Origin: Schoenoplectus triqueter
Taxonomy: Eukaryota > Streptophyta > Magnoliopsida > Poales > Cyperaceae
Direction of reading: 5' to 3'
DNA: 64,000 nt
Assembly (NCBI GenBank): GCA_964058805.1
Contig: CAXKVV010002144.1
Span: forward strand, 1,364,001-1,428,000
Positions 45,376-58,299 of this stretch are shown here, piece after piece. The translations under genes and the position numbers were made by a program. Position 1 is the first letter of the stretch, and each line of letters begins with the position of its first letter. The notes beneath the pieces were generated by a model. The model was given only the letters and a program-made list of their open reading frames with translations, did not search any database and was not told the origin of the DNA.

Positions 45376-46522
45376 CAGTTAATGAATAACCAGAGATAAA
45401 AGGAAGGTGATTAAACTAATGGGCCAATCATAGCATGCCATGTCATATCAATTAACCCTAATCATGCACTAAACAGCTGCTAACAACACCTGTGAGCCTA
45501 AGAATAAAAAACTTACAAGTGGGACCTATCAGTCAGATTTATGAGCCTAAGGCGCCAAGAACCAGGTCTATGCACTAATACTAGCTGAGATTTAAAAATA
45601 AGAGTAAAAGAGAATATGTACCTGGTTCATGCGGCTCCCTTCTCTGCACCCTCCTTCTTCTTTGTCTTGGCTCATGTGCGCCTGGCGCAGGCGCCGAGGA
45701 GAACATTCCCTCCCTTCTCCCTCTTCTCTTCTTCTTCCTCTCGACGGCAGAAGAACTAGAAGGCATCATCAATGGAGATCGAGTGAAAGGTTGAGTTTCA
45801 AATCAATTGCTTCTAGCCTCAGCTACAGCATACAAAGGAGAGCATGTGCATATAATTAGATTTTAAATTGATAAAGCACAGAGAAAGAAATAGCAAGGAG
45901 TAATATCTCGGGTCAAAACCTTGAACTTGCCAATTGAAGCTTGAAACTTGCAATTAATGGCTGGGAGAGCTTCTAGGACCTCAGGCGATGGTGTTAGAGT
46001 GACAATTGAGAGGAGTTGAATGCTGGATGTAGGAGTTGCACCAATTCACAATTCGGCCTAGAAGTGAGTTGATCAAACACTGTGATGGAGCTTGCAAATC
46101 GACTAGATAAGAGCACAGGGAGTTGCCTGACACTGAGTTGATGATGGTGAAGCTTTGAGACAGAAGAAACAAGCAAGAAATTGGAATGAAAGCTTGAGAC
46201 TTGAATATAGCTTGTAATGGAAGAGAAGATGTGAATTGAGATCAATTCTGTAAAATGGAGTTAAGGGAGCATGCTAGCAGCTTATATAGACATGGTATGA
46301 GGTCTGGAAGGATCTAGAAGGGGCTAGAGAGGCTTGCAAGAATATGGGAACCGAATAGTGGCAAATCAGCAAATAAAATGAACTTGTAACTGCCTCTAGG
46401 CAGTTACACATGAGCTAGGCAATGGAGACTCGGTTCAGTGGACCATAAGGCATACAAGGAAGCAGTTGGAGTGAAGAGTATAATACACCATGTGCAATTG
46501 GATTGAGATGGTCAAAATCGGT

Positions 46523-46546
46523 CAAACCAATGGATTTCTATATAAA
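46523..46546 (+). promoter_or_regulatory. CAAT/TATA promoter-like pair in the 5.6-kb block
   Basis: AACCAATGG is followed about 10 bases later by TATATAAA (46539-46546) on plus. Downstream is a purine-rich leader-like stretch, and AAGGTGAGT at about 46747 resembles a 5' splice donor. No coding exon was found downstream, so this may be a retroelement LTR promoter or chance. Low confidence. Confidence 0.3.
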
Positions 46547-47929
46547 CCCTTAGTCAGTGAATAGAACAGAGAACCAGAGGCATACACACGACCCTTAGAG
46601 CATTTGTAAGATCCCTGAGAAGCTTAGAGAGCAAGTGAGAAGCTAGAAAGCCAATTGATCTCAACAAGTGTTGAGAACTTGGCAAACAGTCACCCTTTTC
46701 CACTATTAACAATCAATCCAAGAGCTCAGAGCTACAGAGAAGAAGGGAAGGTGAGTGTACTTATTGTAAATATAGAGTTTGAGTTGTAATTGTGCTCAAT
46801 TTTGAGTAATTTCAGAATTTTAATACTGTTAATTGCATTTTCGCAAATTTCCTTTTCAATTCAATTGAATTTCTCAATTTTCTTGATTGAATCTTTCCTT
46901 TGAGCTGTCGCCTTACTATTTAGATCATCCTTGTTTTGTTTTCTTGCCTTTATCTTGATTAATCAAGTAATCAAGAGTTTGAATTGATTTGCCAGAAAAG
47001 CTAGTCGAAGATTATACAATCTCCTAGCACTAATCATGGGAGATAGACTAATCGAAGGTCACTGACCTCTTAGTCATTGTATTTCCAAGCAATTGTTCCA
47101 AGAATTCAACTTTTCAATCGAGTAATTGATAGAAATTCTGGAACTAATCGCTGGAACTCAAAACCAGTAATGCAAAACACTCGAAAACGCCCCAATTGAT
47201 CAAGCTATATGCTTTAATTGAAATGCATTACATAGGCGATGAGTTTCATATCAATAAGATTAAGCAATTCTTGGCAATTGACTGGAAATATAGAATATAA
47301 TATTGAATTGCCAATCGGTACCGCTCTCAGCCACTGTTTCATCGTAATTCAAGTAAAAGAAAAGGTCGTTGTGGTGATCAAATTGCTAATTCTGTTAATT
47401 GAGACTTGGAATTATGTGAATGAACCAAGAATTACAAGAAATCGTGAATGAAACAATCTGATTTGATCAAGAAAATCGATCGGTACCAAAACGGTATGGT
47501 CCAGTCAATTGTGCACGGTGGCGCCGACGATCCACCGCATCGTAGTACAATCAAAAGGTGTAGTTAGGTTCTGCAAGCCAAGGCGACGCCGACTGTGGTG
47601 TCCGATCATTAATCAGATCGCCGGAGTACCGGAATCAACCTCCTAGCACGCATCTTGAAGCACGGTAGAGAAGAGACAGAGAAAGGATCTCTTGCACTAA
47701 TCTTGAAAGGCCGCACGAATATTGGGACAAATCCAAAGGATCTGGGTTATTGAATCTTTAGAAAATTAAAGCATGAATTAATCTGGGCCGTCAATCCACG
47801 CAGTGCAAATCTTAATTCAATCTGGCGGCCCAAATAAGAATAGAATTAAATGAAAGATGAGCGCCAATCTTGATATAGATCTGGCGGCCCAGATTAGGCC
47901 CAATGATTAAATAATAACAGAACAATAAT

Positions 47930-49260
47930 TATATATAGTAAATAAATGATTTGAAAATGCTCCTGAACTCCAAATTGACTCAAATTTGTTTCTAAAATTT
48001 TCTTATTTTTCATACTATTTTTCTATGCAATAATATTCCAGTTTTAAAAATATAATCATGATAAAACAATTTAAAAGCAAAAGACATTACCTATATTGAT
48101 ATGTTTGACCTAGATTTGACCTGTCATTTTAAATACTATAAAAATTCCAAAAATACAAATAAAAATCATAAATAATAACTAGATATATTTTAGTGATTTT
48201 TCAAGTGATTTTCCATGAAATAATAATAATGATAGTAATATGCCATAATAAATAATGAGATTAGCTATATTCTTTGATAAAAAAAAATATGTAAAATAAA
48301 AAATAGATATTATATTGATATTTTCTGTAAAAAGAATAAAAATAAATAAATAAATAGCACAAAATATACAAAAATATACTACCATGGTAATAAATAGTAA
48401 AATACATTTTCTTTTATAATGAAGAATGATAATATAGTTTTATAATATGAATTGTATTTCTTTTGTTATTTCTATACAAATATATACAATAAAAATACTT
48501 TTGATGAATAAAATGCAATAAAATAATAGTTGTAATAAAAATATAATGAATTTCATTTTTCAACTAATAATAATAATAATAAAAAATCTTATATTTTTCT
48601 ATGGATAATAGATAGAAATAATAAAAATAATGAATAGCATAATAAATAGGATAGAATATTAGTAATGACTTCTTTTTAGCTATTATAGATATTAAAAACA
48701 AAAAAATAAAAATAATAATAATAAAAAGTAGTATAGCTAATCATCTTTTGATTTTATAAATAATTCCTACATAATGAATAGTGTTTCAACATAATAGAAT
48801 ATAATAAAATTCTATTACTATTGGCTATTATAAACATTTTAAAAATACAAATAAAAAAATCATAGCCATTTTATTTCCTATTATTTTTGTAAGTGATTTT
48901 TCTATAAAGTAAATAGAGTTTAGAAATAATAAAAATAAAATTTTACTATTTTAGCTATTATAAAAATCCCAAAAATATAAATGAAACTCTAATTAATAGC
49001 TAACCCCTTTTTCTATTATTTTTGTAAGTAATTTTTCTACATAGATAAATAGAGTTTAAGAAATAAAAAAATGATAATAATGATAATAAAAAAAATAATA
49101 AGAAGAATATAATAATAATGATAATAATAATAAATAAATACATCTTTATAATAAAAATAATAATGGAAGATATTATATAATAGACTTTGTGCATTTTAGA
49201 AATGAATAAATATGCTCACATAAGGAGTGTAGAGCCACATATGAATATTTGCACACATGA
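47930..49260. other. AT-rich low-complexity tract
   Basis: Dominated by A/T with runs of AATAAT, ATAATAATA and AAAATA, and repeated phrases such as ATTATTTTTGTAAGT...TTTTTCTA (about 48881 and 49012). No gene or RNA signal is seen. The composition contrasts sharply with the GC-rich satellite on the right. Confidence 0.85.
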
Positions 49261-50439
49261 TATAACATTTAGAATGATTAGTCAAGACGAGAACATCTTT
49301 AGCGCGCCCGAACTCGGTTTCGTCGGTACCGAGGGCGTCGGGTCCCGTTTTCATGTTTAGCGCTCCCGGACTCGTTTTCGGCGGTACCGAGGGCGTCGGG
49401 TCCCGTTTTCCTGTTTTGCGCTCTCCGACTCGTTTTCGGCGGTACCGATGGCGTCGTGACCCGTTTTCATGTTTTGCGCTTCCCGACTCATTTTCGGCGG
49501 TACCGATGGCGTCGGGACCCGTTTGCATGTTTTGCGCTCTCAGACTCGTTTTCGGCGGCGCCGAGGGCGTCGGGTCCCGTTTTCATGTTTTGCGCTCTCA
49601 GACTCGGTTTCGGCGGTTCCAAGGGCGTCGGGTCCCGTTTTCATGTTTTGCACTCCCCGACTCATTTTCGACGGTACCGATGGCGTCGCGACCCGTTTTC
49701 ATGTTTTGCGCTCTCGGACTCGTTTTCGGCTGCGCCGAGGGCGTAGCGTCTCGTTTTCATGTTTTGCGCGCCCGGACTCATTTTCGGCGGTACCGAGGGA
49801 GTCGTGTTCCGTTTTCATGTTTTGCGGGCCCGGACTCGGTTTCGGCGGTCCCGAGGGCGTCGAGTTTCGTTTTCTTAATTTGGGTGCTCGAACTCGTTTT
49901 CGGCGGTACCGAGGGTGTCGGGTCTCGTTTTCATGTTTTGCGCTCCCGGACTCGTTTTCGGCGGTACCGAGGGCGTCGGGTCCCGTTTTCATGTTTTGCG
50001 CTCCCCGACTCATTTTCGGCGGTACCGATGGCATCGGGACCTGTTTTCATATTTTGCGCTCTCGGACTAGTTTTCGGCACCGCCGAGGGCGTTGCGTCCC
50101 GTTTTCATCTTTTGCGCACCCAGACTCGTTTTCGGCGTTACTGATGGCGTCGGGACCAGTTTTCATGGTTTGCGCTGTCGGACTCGATTTCGGCAGTACC
50201 GAGGGCGTCGGGTCCCGTTTTAATGTTTTGCGCGCCTGAACTCGCTTTCGGCGGTACCGAGGGCGTCGGGTCCCGTTTTCAAGTTTTGCGCCCCCGGACT
50301 TGATTTCGGCGGTACCGAGGGCGTCGGGTCCCGTGTTCATGTTTTGCGCTCCCCGACTCGTTTTCGGCGGTACCGAGGGCGTCGGGTCCCGTGTTCATGT
50401 TTTGCGCTCTCGGACTCGATTTCGGCGGTACCGAGGGCG

Positions 50440-53400
50440 TCGGGACCCGTTTTCATGTTTTGCGCTCCCGAACTCGGTTTCGGCGGTACCGAGGGCGTCG
50501 GGTCCCGTTTTCATGTTTTGCGCTCCCGGACTCGTTTTCGGCGGTACCGAGGGCGTCGGGTCCCATTTTCATGTTTTGCGCTCCCCGACTCGTTTTCGGC
50601 GGTACCGATGGCGTCGGGACCCGTTTTCATGTTTTGCGCTCCTCGACTCATGTTTTCGGCGGTACCGATGGCGTGGAGACCCGTTTTCATGTTTTGCGCT
50701 CTCAGACTCGTTTTCATGTTTTGCGCCCCCGGACTCGTTTTCGGCGGTACCGAGGGCGTTGGGTCCCGTGTTCATGTTTTGCGCTCCCCGACTCGTTTTC
50801 GGCGGTACCGATGGCGTCGGGACCCGTTTTCATGTTTTGCGCTCTCGGACTCGATTTCGGCGGTACCGAGGGCGTCGGGTCCCGTTTTCATGTTTTGCGC
50901 TCCCCGACTCGCTTTTGGTCGTACCGATGGTGTCGGGACCCGTTTTCGTGTTTTGCGCTCCCAACTCATTTTCGGCTGTACCGATGGCGTCGGGACCCGT
51001 TTTTCTGTTTTGCGCTCCCCGACTCATTTTCGGTGGTACCGATGGCGTCGGGACCCGTTTTCATGTTTTGCGCTCTCGGACACGTTTTCAGCGGCGCCGA
51101 GGGCGTCGGGTCCCGTTTTCATGTTTTGCGCTCTCGGACTCGGTTTCGACAGTACCGACGGCGTCGGGTCCCGTTTTCATGTTTTGTGGGCCCGAACTCG
51201 GTTTCGGCGGTACCGAGGGCGTCGGGTCCCGTTTTCATGTTTTGCGCTCCCGGACACGTTTTCGGCGGTACCGAGGGCGTCGGGTCCCGTTTTCATGTTT
51301 TGCGCTCCCCGACTCATTTTTGGCGGTACCGATGGCGTCGAGTCCCGTTTTCAAGTTTCGCGCGCACGGACTCGTTTTCGGCGGTAAAGAGGGCGCCGGG
51401 TCCCAATTTCTCCCAATTTCATGTTTTGCGCGCCCGGATTCATTTTCGGCGGTACCGAGGGCGTCGGGTCCCGTTTTCTAAATTTGGGCGCTCGAACTCG
51501 TTTTCGGCGGTACCGAGGGCGTCGGGTCCCGTTTTCACGTTTTGCGCGTCCGGACTCGGTTTCGGCAATACCGAGGGCGTCGGGACCTGTTATCATGTTT
51601 TGCGCTCCCGGACCCGGTTTCGGCGGTACCGAGGGCGTCGGGTCCCGTTTTCATGTTTTGTGCTCCCCGACTCATTTTCGGTGGTCCCGAGGTCGTCGGT
51701 CCCGTTTTCATGTTTTGCGCTCCCCGACTCGTTTTCGGCGGTACCGATGGCGTCGGGACCCGTTTTCATGTTTTGCGCTCTCGCACTCGATTTCGGCCGT
51801 ACCGAGGGCGTCGGGTCCCGTTTTCATGTTTTGCGCGCTCGAACTCGGTTTCGGCGGTACCGAGGGCTTCGGGTCCCGTTTTCATGTTTTGCGCACCAGG
51901 ACTCGTTTTCGGCGGTACCTAGGGCGTCGATTCCCGTGTTCATGTTTTGCGCTCCGCGACTCATTTTCGGCGGTACCGATGGCGTCGGGACCCGTTTTTA
52001 TGTTTTGCGCACCCGGACTCGATTTCGGCCGTACCGAGGGCGTCGGGTCCCGTCTTCATGTTTTGCGCTCCTCGACTCGATTTCGGCGGTACTGATGGCG
52101 TTGGCACCCGTTTTCATGTTTTGAGCTCTCGGACTCGATTTCGACATTACCGACGGCGTCGGGTCCCGTTTTCATGTTTTGCGCGCCCGAACTCGGGTTC
52201 GGCGGTACCGGGGGCGTCGGGTCCCGTTTTCATGTTTTGCGCTCCCGGACCCGGTTTCGGCGGTACCGAGGGCGTCGGGTCCCGTTTTCATGTTTTGCCC
52301 TCCCCGACTCATTTTCGACGGTACCGATGGCGTCGAGACCTGTTTTCATGTTTTGCACTCGCGGACTCGTTTTCGGCGGTACCGATGGCGTCGGGTCCCG
52401 TTTTCATGTTTTGCGCGCTCGAACTCGGTTTCGGCGGTACCGAGGGCGTCGGGTCCAGTTTTCATGTTTTGCGCTCCCGGACTCGTTTTCGGCGGTACCG
52501 AGGGCGTCGGGTCCCGTTTTCATGTTTTGCGCTCTCAGACTCGTTTTCGGCGGTACCGATGGCGTCGGGTCCCGTTTTCATGTTTTGCGCGCCCGAACTC
52601 GGTTTCGGCGGTACCGAGGGCGTCGGGTTCTGTGTTCATGATTTGCGCTCCTCGACTCATTTTCGGTGGTACCGATGGCGTGGAGACCCGTTTTCTTGTT
52701 TTGCGCTCTCGGACTCGTTTTCATGTTTTGCGCCCCCGGACTCGTTTTCGGCGGTACCGAGGGCGTTGGGTCCCGTGTTCATGTTTTGCGCTCCCCGACT
52801 CGTTTTCGGCGGTACCGATGGCGTCGGGACCTGTTTTCATGTTTTGCGCTCTCGGACTCGATTTCGGCAGTATCGAGGGTGTCGGGTCCCGTTTTCATGT
52901 TTTGCGCGCCGGAACTCGATTTCGGCGGTACCGAGGGCGTCGGGTCCCGTTTTCAAGTTTTGCGCCCCCGGACTCGATTCCGGCGGTACCGAGGGCGTCG
53001 GGTCCCGTATTCATTTTTTGCGCTCCCCGACTCGTTTTCGGCGGTACCGAGGGCGTCGGGTCCCGTGTTCATGTTTTGCGCTCTCGGACTCGATTTCGGC
53101 GGTACCGAGGGCGTCGGGACCCGTTTTCAAGTTTTGCGCTCCCGAACTCGGTTTCGGCGGTACCGAGGGCGTCGGGTCCCGTTTTCATGTTTTGCGCTCC
53201 CCGACTCGTTTTCGGCGGTACCGATGGCGTCGGGACCCGTTTTCATGTTTTACGCTCCTCGACTCATTTTCGGTGGTACCGATGGCGTGGAGACCCGTTT
53301 TCATGTTTTGCGCTCTCAGACTCGTTTTCATGTTTTGCGCCCCCGGACTCGTTTTCGGCGGTACCGAGGGCGTTGGGTCCCGTGTTCATGTTTTGCGCTC

Positions 53401-53850
53401 CCCGAATCGTTTTCGACGGTACCGATGGCGTCGGGACCCGTTTTCATGTTTTGCGCTCTCGGACTCGATTTCGGCAGTACCGAGGGCGTCGTGTCCCGTT
53501 TTCATGTTTTGCGCGCCCGAACTCGATTTCGGCGGTACCGAGGGCGTCGGGTCCCGTTTTCATGTTTTGCGCTCCCCGACTCGTTTTCGGTGGTACCGAT
53601 GGTGTCGGGACCCGTTTTCGTGTTTTGCGCTCCCAACTCATTTCCGGCTGTACCGATGGCGTCGGGACCCGTTTTCCTGTTTTGCGCTCCCCGACTCATT
53701 TTCGGTGGGACCGATGGCGTCGGGACCCGTTTTCATGTTTTGCGCTCTCGGACTCGTTTTCAGCGGCGCCGAGGGCGTCGGGTCCCGTTTTCATGTTTTG
53801 CGCTCTCGGACTCGGTTTCGACAGTACCGACGGCGTCGGGTCCCGTCTTC
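50440..53850. repeat. Segmental duplication in satellite, offset 2672 bp
   Basis: 50440-51180 recurs at about 53112-53852 with the same rare monomers in order: the 27-bp truncated monomer, a monomer with TTTTCGTGTTTTGCGCTCCC followed by the 57-bp AACTCATTT type, TTTTCCTG or TTTTTCTG, and CAGCGGCGCCGAGG. Offsets at several points agree at 2672. Confidence 0.75.
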
Positions 53851-56800
53851 ATGTTTTGCGCTCCCGGACACGTTTTCGGCAGTACCGAGGGCGTCGGGTC
53901 CAGTTTTCATGTTTTGCGCTCCTGGACTCGTTTTCGGCGGTACCGAGGGCGTCGGGTCCCGTTTTAAGGTTTTGCGCTCCCCGACTCGTTTTCGGCGGTA
54001 CCGATGGCGTCGGGACCCGTTTTCATGTTTTGCGCTCTCGGACTCGATTTCGGCAGTATCGAGGGCGTCGGGTCCCGTTTTCATGTTTTGTGCGCCCGAA
54101 CTCGGTTTCGGCGGTACCGAGGGCGTCGGGACCCGTTTTCATGTTTTGAGCGCCCGGACTCGATTTCGGCAGTACCGATGCCGTCGAGACCCGTTTTCAT
54201 GTTTTGCGCTCTCGGACTCGATTTCGGCAGTACCGAGGGCGTCGAGTCAGGTTTTCATGTTTTGCGCGCCCACACTCTGTTTCGGCGGTACCGAGGGCTT
54301 CGGGTCCCGTTTTCTTGTTTTGCGCACCCGGACTCGTTTTCGGCGGTACCGAGGGCGTCGGGTTCCGTGTTCATGTTTTGCGCTCCTCGACTCATTTTCG
54401 GTGGTACCGATGGCGTGGAGACCCGTTTTCATGTTTTGCGCTCTCGGACTCGTTTTCATGTTTTGCGCCCCCGGACTCGTTTTCGACGGTACCGATGGCG
54501 TCGAGACCCGTTTTCATGTTTTGCGCTCTCGGACTCGATTTCGGCAGTACCGAGGGCGTCGGGTCCCGTTTTATGTTTTGCGCGCCCGAACTCGGTTTCG
54601 GCGTTACCGATGGCGTCGGGTCACGTTTTCATGTTTTGCGCTCCGCGACTCGTTTTCGGCGGTACCGATCGCGTCGGGACCCGTTTTCATGTTTTGCGCT
54701 CTCGGACTCGTTTTCGGCGGTACCGATGGCGTCGGGTCCCGTTTTCATGTTTTGCGCGCGCGGACTCATTTTCGGCGGTACCGATGGCGTCGGGTCACGT
54801 TTTCATGTTTTGCGCGCCCGGACTCGTTTTCGGCGGTACCGAGGGCGTCGGTTCCCGTGTTCATGTTTTGCGCTCCGCGACTCGTTTTCGGCGGTACCGA
54901 TCGCGTCGGGACCCGTTTTCAAGTTTTGCGCTCTCGGACTCGTTTTCGGCGGTACCGATGGCGTCGGGTCCCGTTTTCATGTTTTGCGCGCCCGAACTCG
55001 GTTTCGGCGGTACCGAGGGCGTCGGGTTCCGTGTTCATGTTTTGCGCTCCTCGACTCATTTTCGGTGGTACCGATGGCGTGGAGACCCGTTTTCATGTTT
55101 TGCGCTCTCGGACTCGTTTTCATGTTTTGCGCCCCCGGACTCGTTTTCGGCGGTACCGAGGGCGTTAGGTCCCGTGTTCATGTTTTGCGCTCCCCGACTC
55201 GTTTTCGGCGGTACCGATGGCGTCGGGACCCGTTTTCATGTTTTGCGCTCTCGGACTCGATTTCGGCAGTACCGAGGGCGTCGGGTCCCGTTTTCATGTT
55301 TTGCGCTCCCGGACTCGTTTTCGGCGGTACCGAGGGCGTCGGGTCACGATTTCATGTTTTGCGCGCCCGTACTCGTTTTCGGCGGTACCGAGGGCGTCGG
55401 GTCCCGTGTTCATGTTTTGCGCTCCGCGACTCGTTTTCGGCGGTACCGATTGCGTCGGGACCCGTTTTCATGTTTTGCGCTCTCGGACTCGTTTTCGGCG
55501 GTACCGATGGCGTCGGGTCCCGTTTTCATGTTTTGCGCTCCCGAACTCGTTTTCGGCGGTACCGAGGGCGTCGGGCCCCGTTTTCATGTTTTGCGCTCCC
55601 CGACTCGTTTTCGGCGGTACCGATGGCGTCGGGACATGTTTTCATGGTTTGCGCTCCCGACTCTTTTTCGACTGTACAGATGGCGTCGGGACCAGTTTTC
55701 CTGGTTTGCGCTCCCCGAATCATTTTCGGTGGTACCGATGGCGTCGAGACCCGTTTTCATGTTTTGCGCTCTCGGACTCGTTTTCGGCGGCGTCGAGGGC
55801 GTCGGGTCCTGTTTTCTTGTTTTTCCCTCTCAGACTCGGTTTCGACAGTACCGACGGCGTCGGGTCCCGTTTTCATGTTTTGCGCTCCCGGACTCGTTTT
55901 CGGCGGTACCGAGGGCGTCGGGTCCCGTTTTCATGTTTTGCGCTCCCCGACTCATTTTCGACGGTACCGATGGCGTCGCGACTCGTTTTCATGTTTTGCG
56001 CTCTCGGACTCGTTTTCGGCGGAGCCGAGGGCGTCGGGTCTCATTTTCTTGTTTTGCGCGCCCGGACTCATTTTCTGCGGTACCGAGGGAGTCGTGTTCC
56101 GTTTTCATGTTTTGCGGGCCCGGACTCAATTTCGGCGGTCCCGAGGGCGTCGAGTACCGTTTTCATGTTTTGCGCTCTCGAACTCGTTTTCGGCGGTACC
56201 GAGGGCGTCGAGTCTCGTTTTCATGTTTTGCGCTCCCCGACTCATTTTCAGCGGTACAGATGGCGTCGGGACCTGTTTTCATGTTTTGCGCTCTCGAACT
56301 AGTTTTCGGCACCGCCGAGGGCGTCGAGTCCCGTTTTCATGTTTTGCGCACCCGGACTCATTTTCGGCGGTACCGAGGGCGTCGGTCCCGTTTTCATGTT
56401 TTGCGCTCACCGACTCGTTTTCGGCGGTACCGATGGCGTCGGGACCCGTTTTCATGGTTTGCGCTCTCGGACTCGATTTCGGCAGTACCGAGGGCGTCGG
56501 GTCCCGTTTTCATGTTTTGCGCGCCTGAACTCGATTTCGGCGGTACCGAGGGCGTCGGGTCCCGTTTTCAAGTTTTGCGCCCCCGGAATCGTTTTCGGCG
56601 GTACCGAGGGCGTCGGGTCCCGTGTTCATGTTTTGCGCTCCCCGACTCGTTTTCGGCGGTACGGATGGCGTCGGGACCCGTTTTCATGTTTTGCGCTCTC
56701 GGACTCGATTTCGACGATACCGTGGGCGTCAGGTCCCGTTTTCATGTTTTGCGCGCCCGAACTCGGTTTCGGCGGTACCGAGGGCGTCGGGTCCCGTTTT

Positions 56801-58299
56801 CATGTTTTGCGCTCCCGGACTCGTTTTCGGCGGTACCGAGGGGGTCGGGTCCCGTTTTCATGTTTTGCGCTCCCCGACTCGTTTTCGGCGGTTCCGATGG
56901 CGTCGGTACCCGTTTTCATGTTTTGCGCTCCTCGACTCATTTTCGGTGGTACCGAGGGCGTCGGGTCCCATTTTCATGTTTTGCGCGCCCGAACTCGGTT
57001 TCGGCAGTACCGAGGGCGTCGGGTCCCGTTTTCATGTTTTGCGCGCCCTGACTCGTTTTCGGCGGTACCGAGGGCGTCGGGTCCCATTTTCATGTTTTGC
57101 GCGCCCGAACTCGGTTTCGGCAGTACCGAGGGCGTCGGGTCCCATTTTCATGTTTTGCGCTCTCGGACTCGTTTTCGGCGGTACCGATGGCGTCGGGTCC
57201 CGTTTTCATGTTTTGCGCGCCCGAACTCGGTTTCGGCGGTACCGAGGGTGTCGGGTCCCATTTTCATGTTTTGCGCGCCCGAACTCGGTTTCGGCAGTAC
57301 CGAGGGCGTCGGGTCCCATTTTCATGTTTTGCGCTCTCGGACTCGTTTTCGGCGGTACCGATGGCGTCGGGACCCGTTTTCATGTTTTGCGCGCCCGAAC
57401 TCGGTTTCGGCGGTACCGAGGGTGTCGGGTCCCGTTTACATGTTTTGCTCTCCCAGACTTGTTTTCGTCGGTACCGAGGGCGTCGGGTCCCGTTTTCATG
57501 TTTTGCGCTCCCCGACTCGTTTTCGGCGGTACCGATTGCGTCGGGACCCGTTTTCGTGTTTTGCGCTCCCGACTCATTTTCGGCTGTACCGATGGCGTCG
57601 GGACCCGTTTTTATGTTTTGCGCACCCGGACTCATTTTTTGTGGTACCGATGGCGTCGAGACCCGTTTTCATGTTTTGCGCTCTCGTACTCGTTTTCGAC
57701 AGTACCGACGGCGTCGGGTCCTGATTTCATGTTTTGCGGGCCCGAACTCGGTTTCGGCAGTACCGAGGGCGTCGGGTCCCGTTTTCATGTTTTGCGCTCC
57801 CGGACTCGTTTTCGGCAGTACCGAGGGCGTCGGGTCCCGTTTTCATGTTTTGCGCTCCCCGACTCATTTTTGGCGGTACCGATGGCGTCGAGACCCGTTT
57901 TCAAGTTTCGCGCGCCCGGACTCGTTTTCGGCGGTACAGAGGGCGACGGGTCCCAATTTCATGTTTTGCGCGCCCGGATTCGTTTTCGGCGGTATAGAGG
58001 GCATCGGGTCCCGTTTTCTAAATTTGGGCGCTCGAACTCGTTTTCGGCGGTACCGAGGGCGTCGGGTCCCATTATCATGTTTTGCGTTCCCGGACCCGGT
58101 TTCGGCGGTACCGAGGGCGTCGGGTCCCGTTTTCATGTTTTGCGCTCCCCGACTCATTTTCGACGGTACCGATGGCGTCGAGACATGTTTTCATGTTTTG
58201 CACTCGCGGACTCGTTTTCGGCGGTACCGAGGGGGTCGGGTCCCATTTTCATATTTTGTGCACTCGGACTCGTTTTCGGCGATACATTGGGCGTCGGGT

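Larger units (their letters stand above)
43652..49295. other. 5.6-kb non-satellite block, possible truncated long-LTR retroelement
   Basis: Non-satellite DNA inside one satellite monomer, with the same polarity on both sides and only about 5-13 bp of monomer missing. It begins TGTTTACCC and ends near GAGAACA, but flanking pentamers do not match. No protein domain was recognised; open frames are short and unconvincing. It contains diverged tandem duplications, a palindrome-rich minisatellite, a CAAT/TATA pair at about 46.53 kb and a TGGCGCCG motif at 47519 resembling the start of a plant tRNA-Asp-type primer-binding site. A very AT-rich tract follows. One reading is a long LTR plus untranslated leader of a gypsy Tat-like element truncated on the right. 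This is inference. Confidence 0.55.

Noticed and set aside
45581..45859. Short frames on both strands near 45.6-45.9 kb as host genes
   Set aside because: Low-complexity Ser/Arg-rich stretches with no domain, overlapping on opposite strands.
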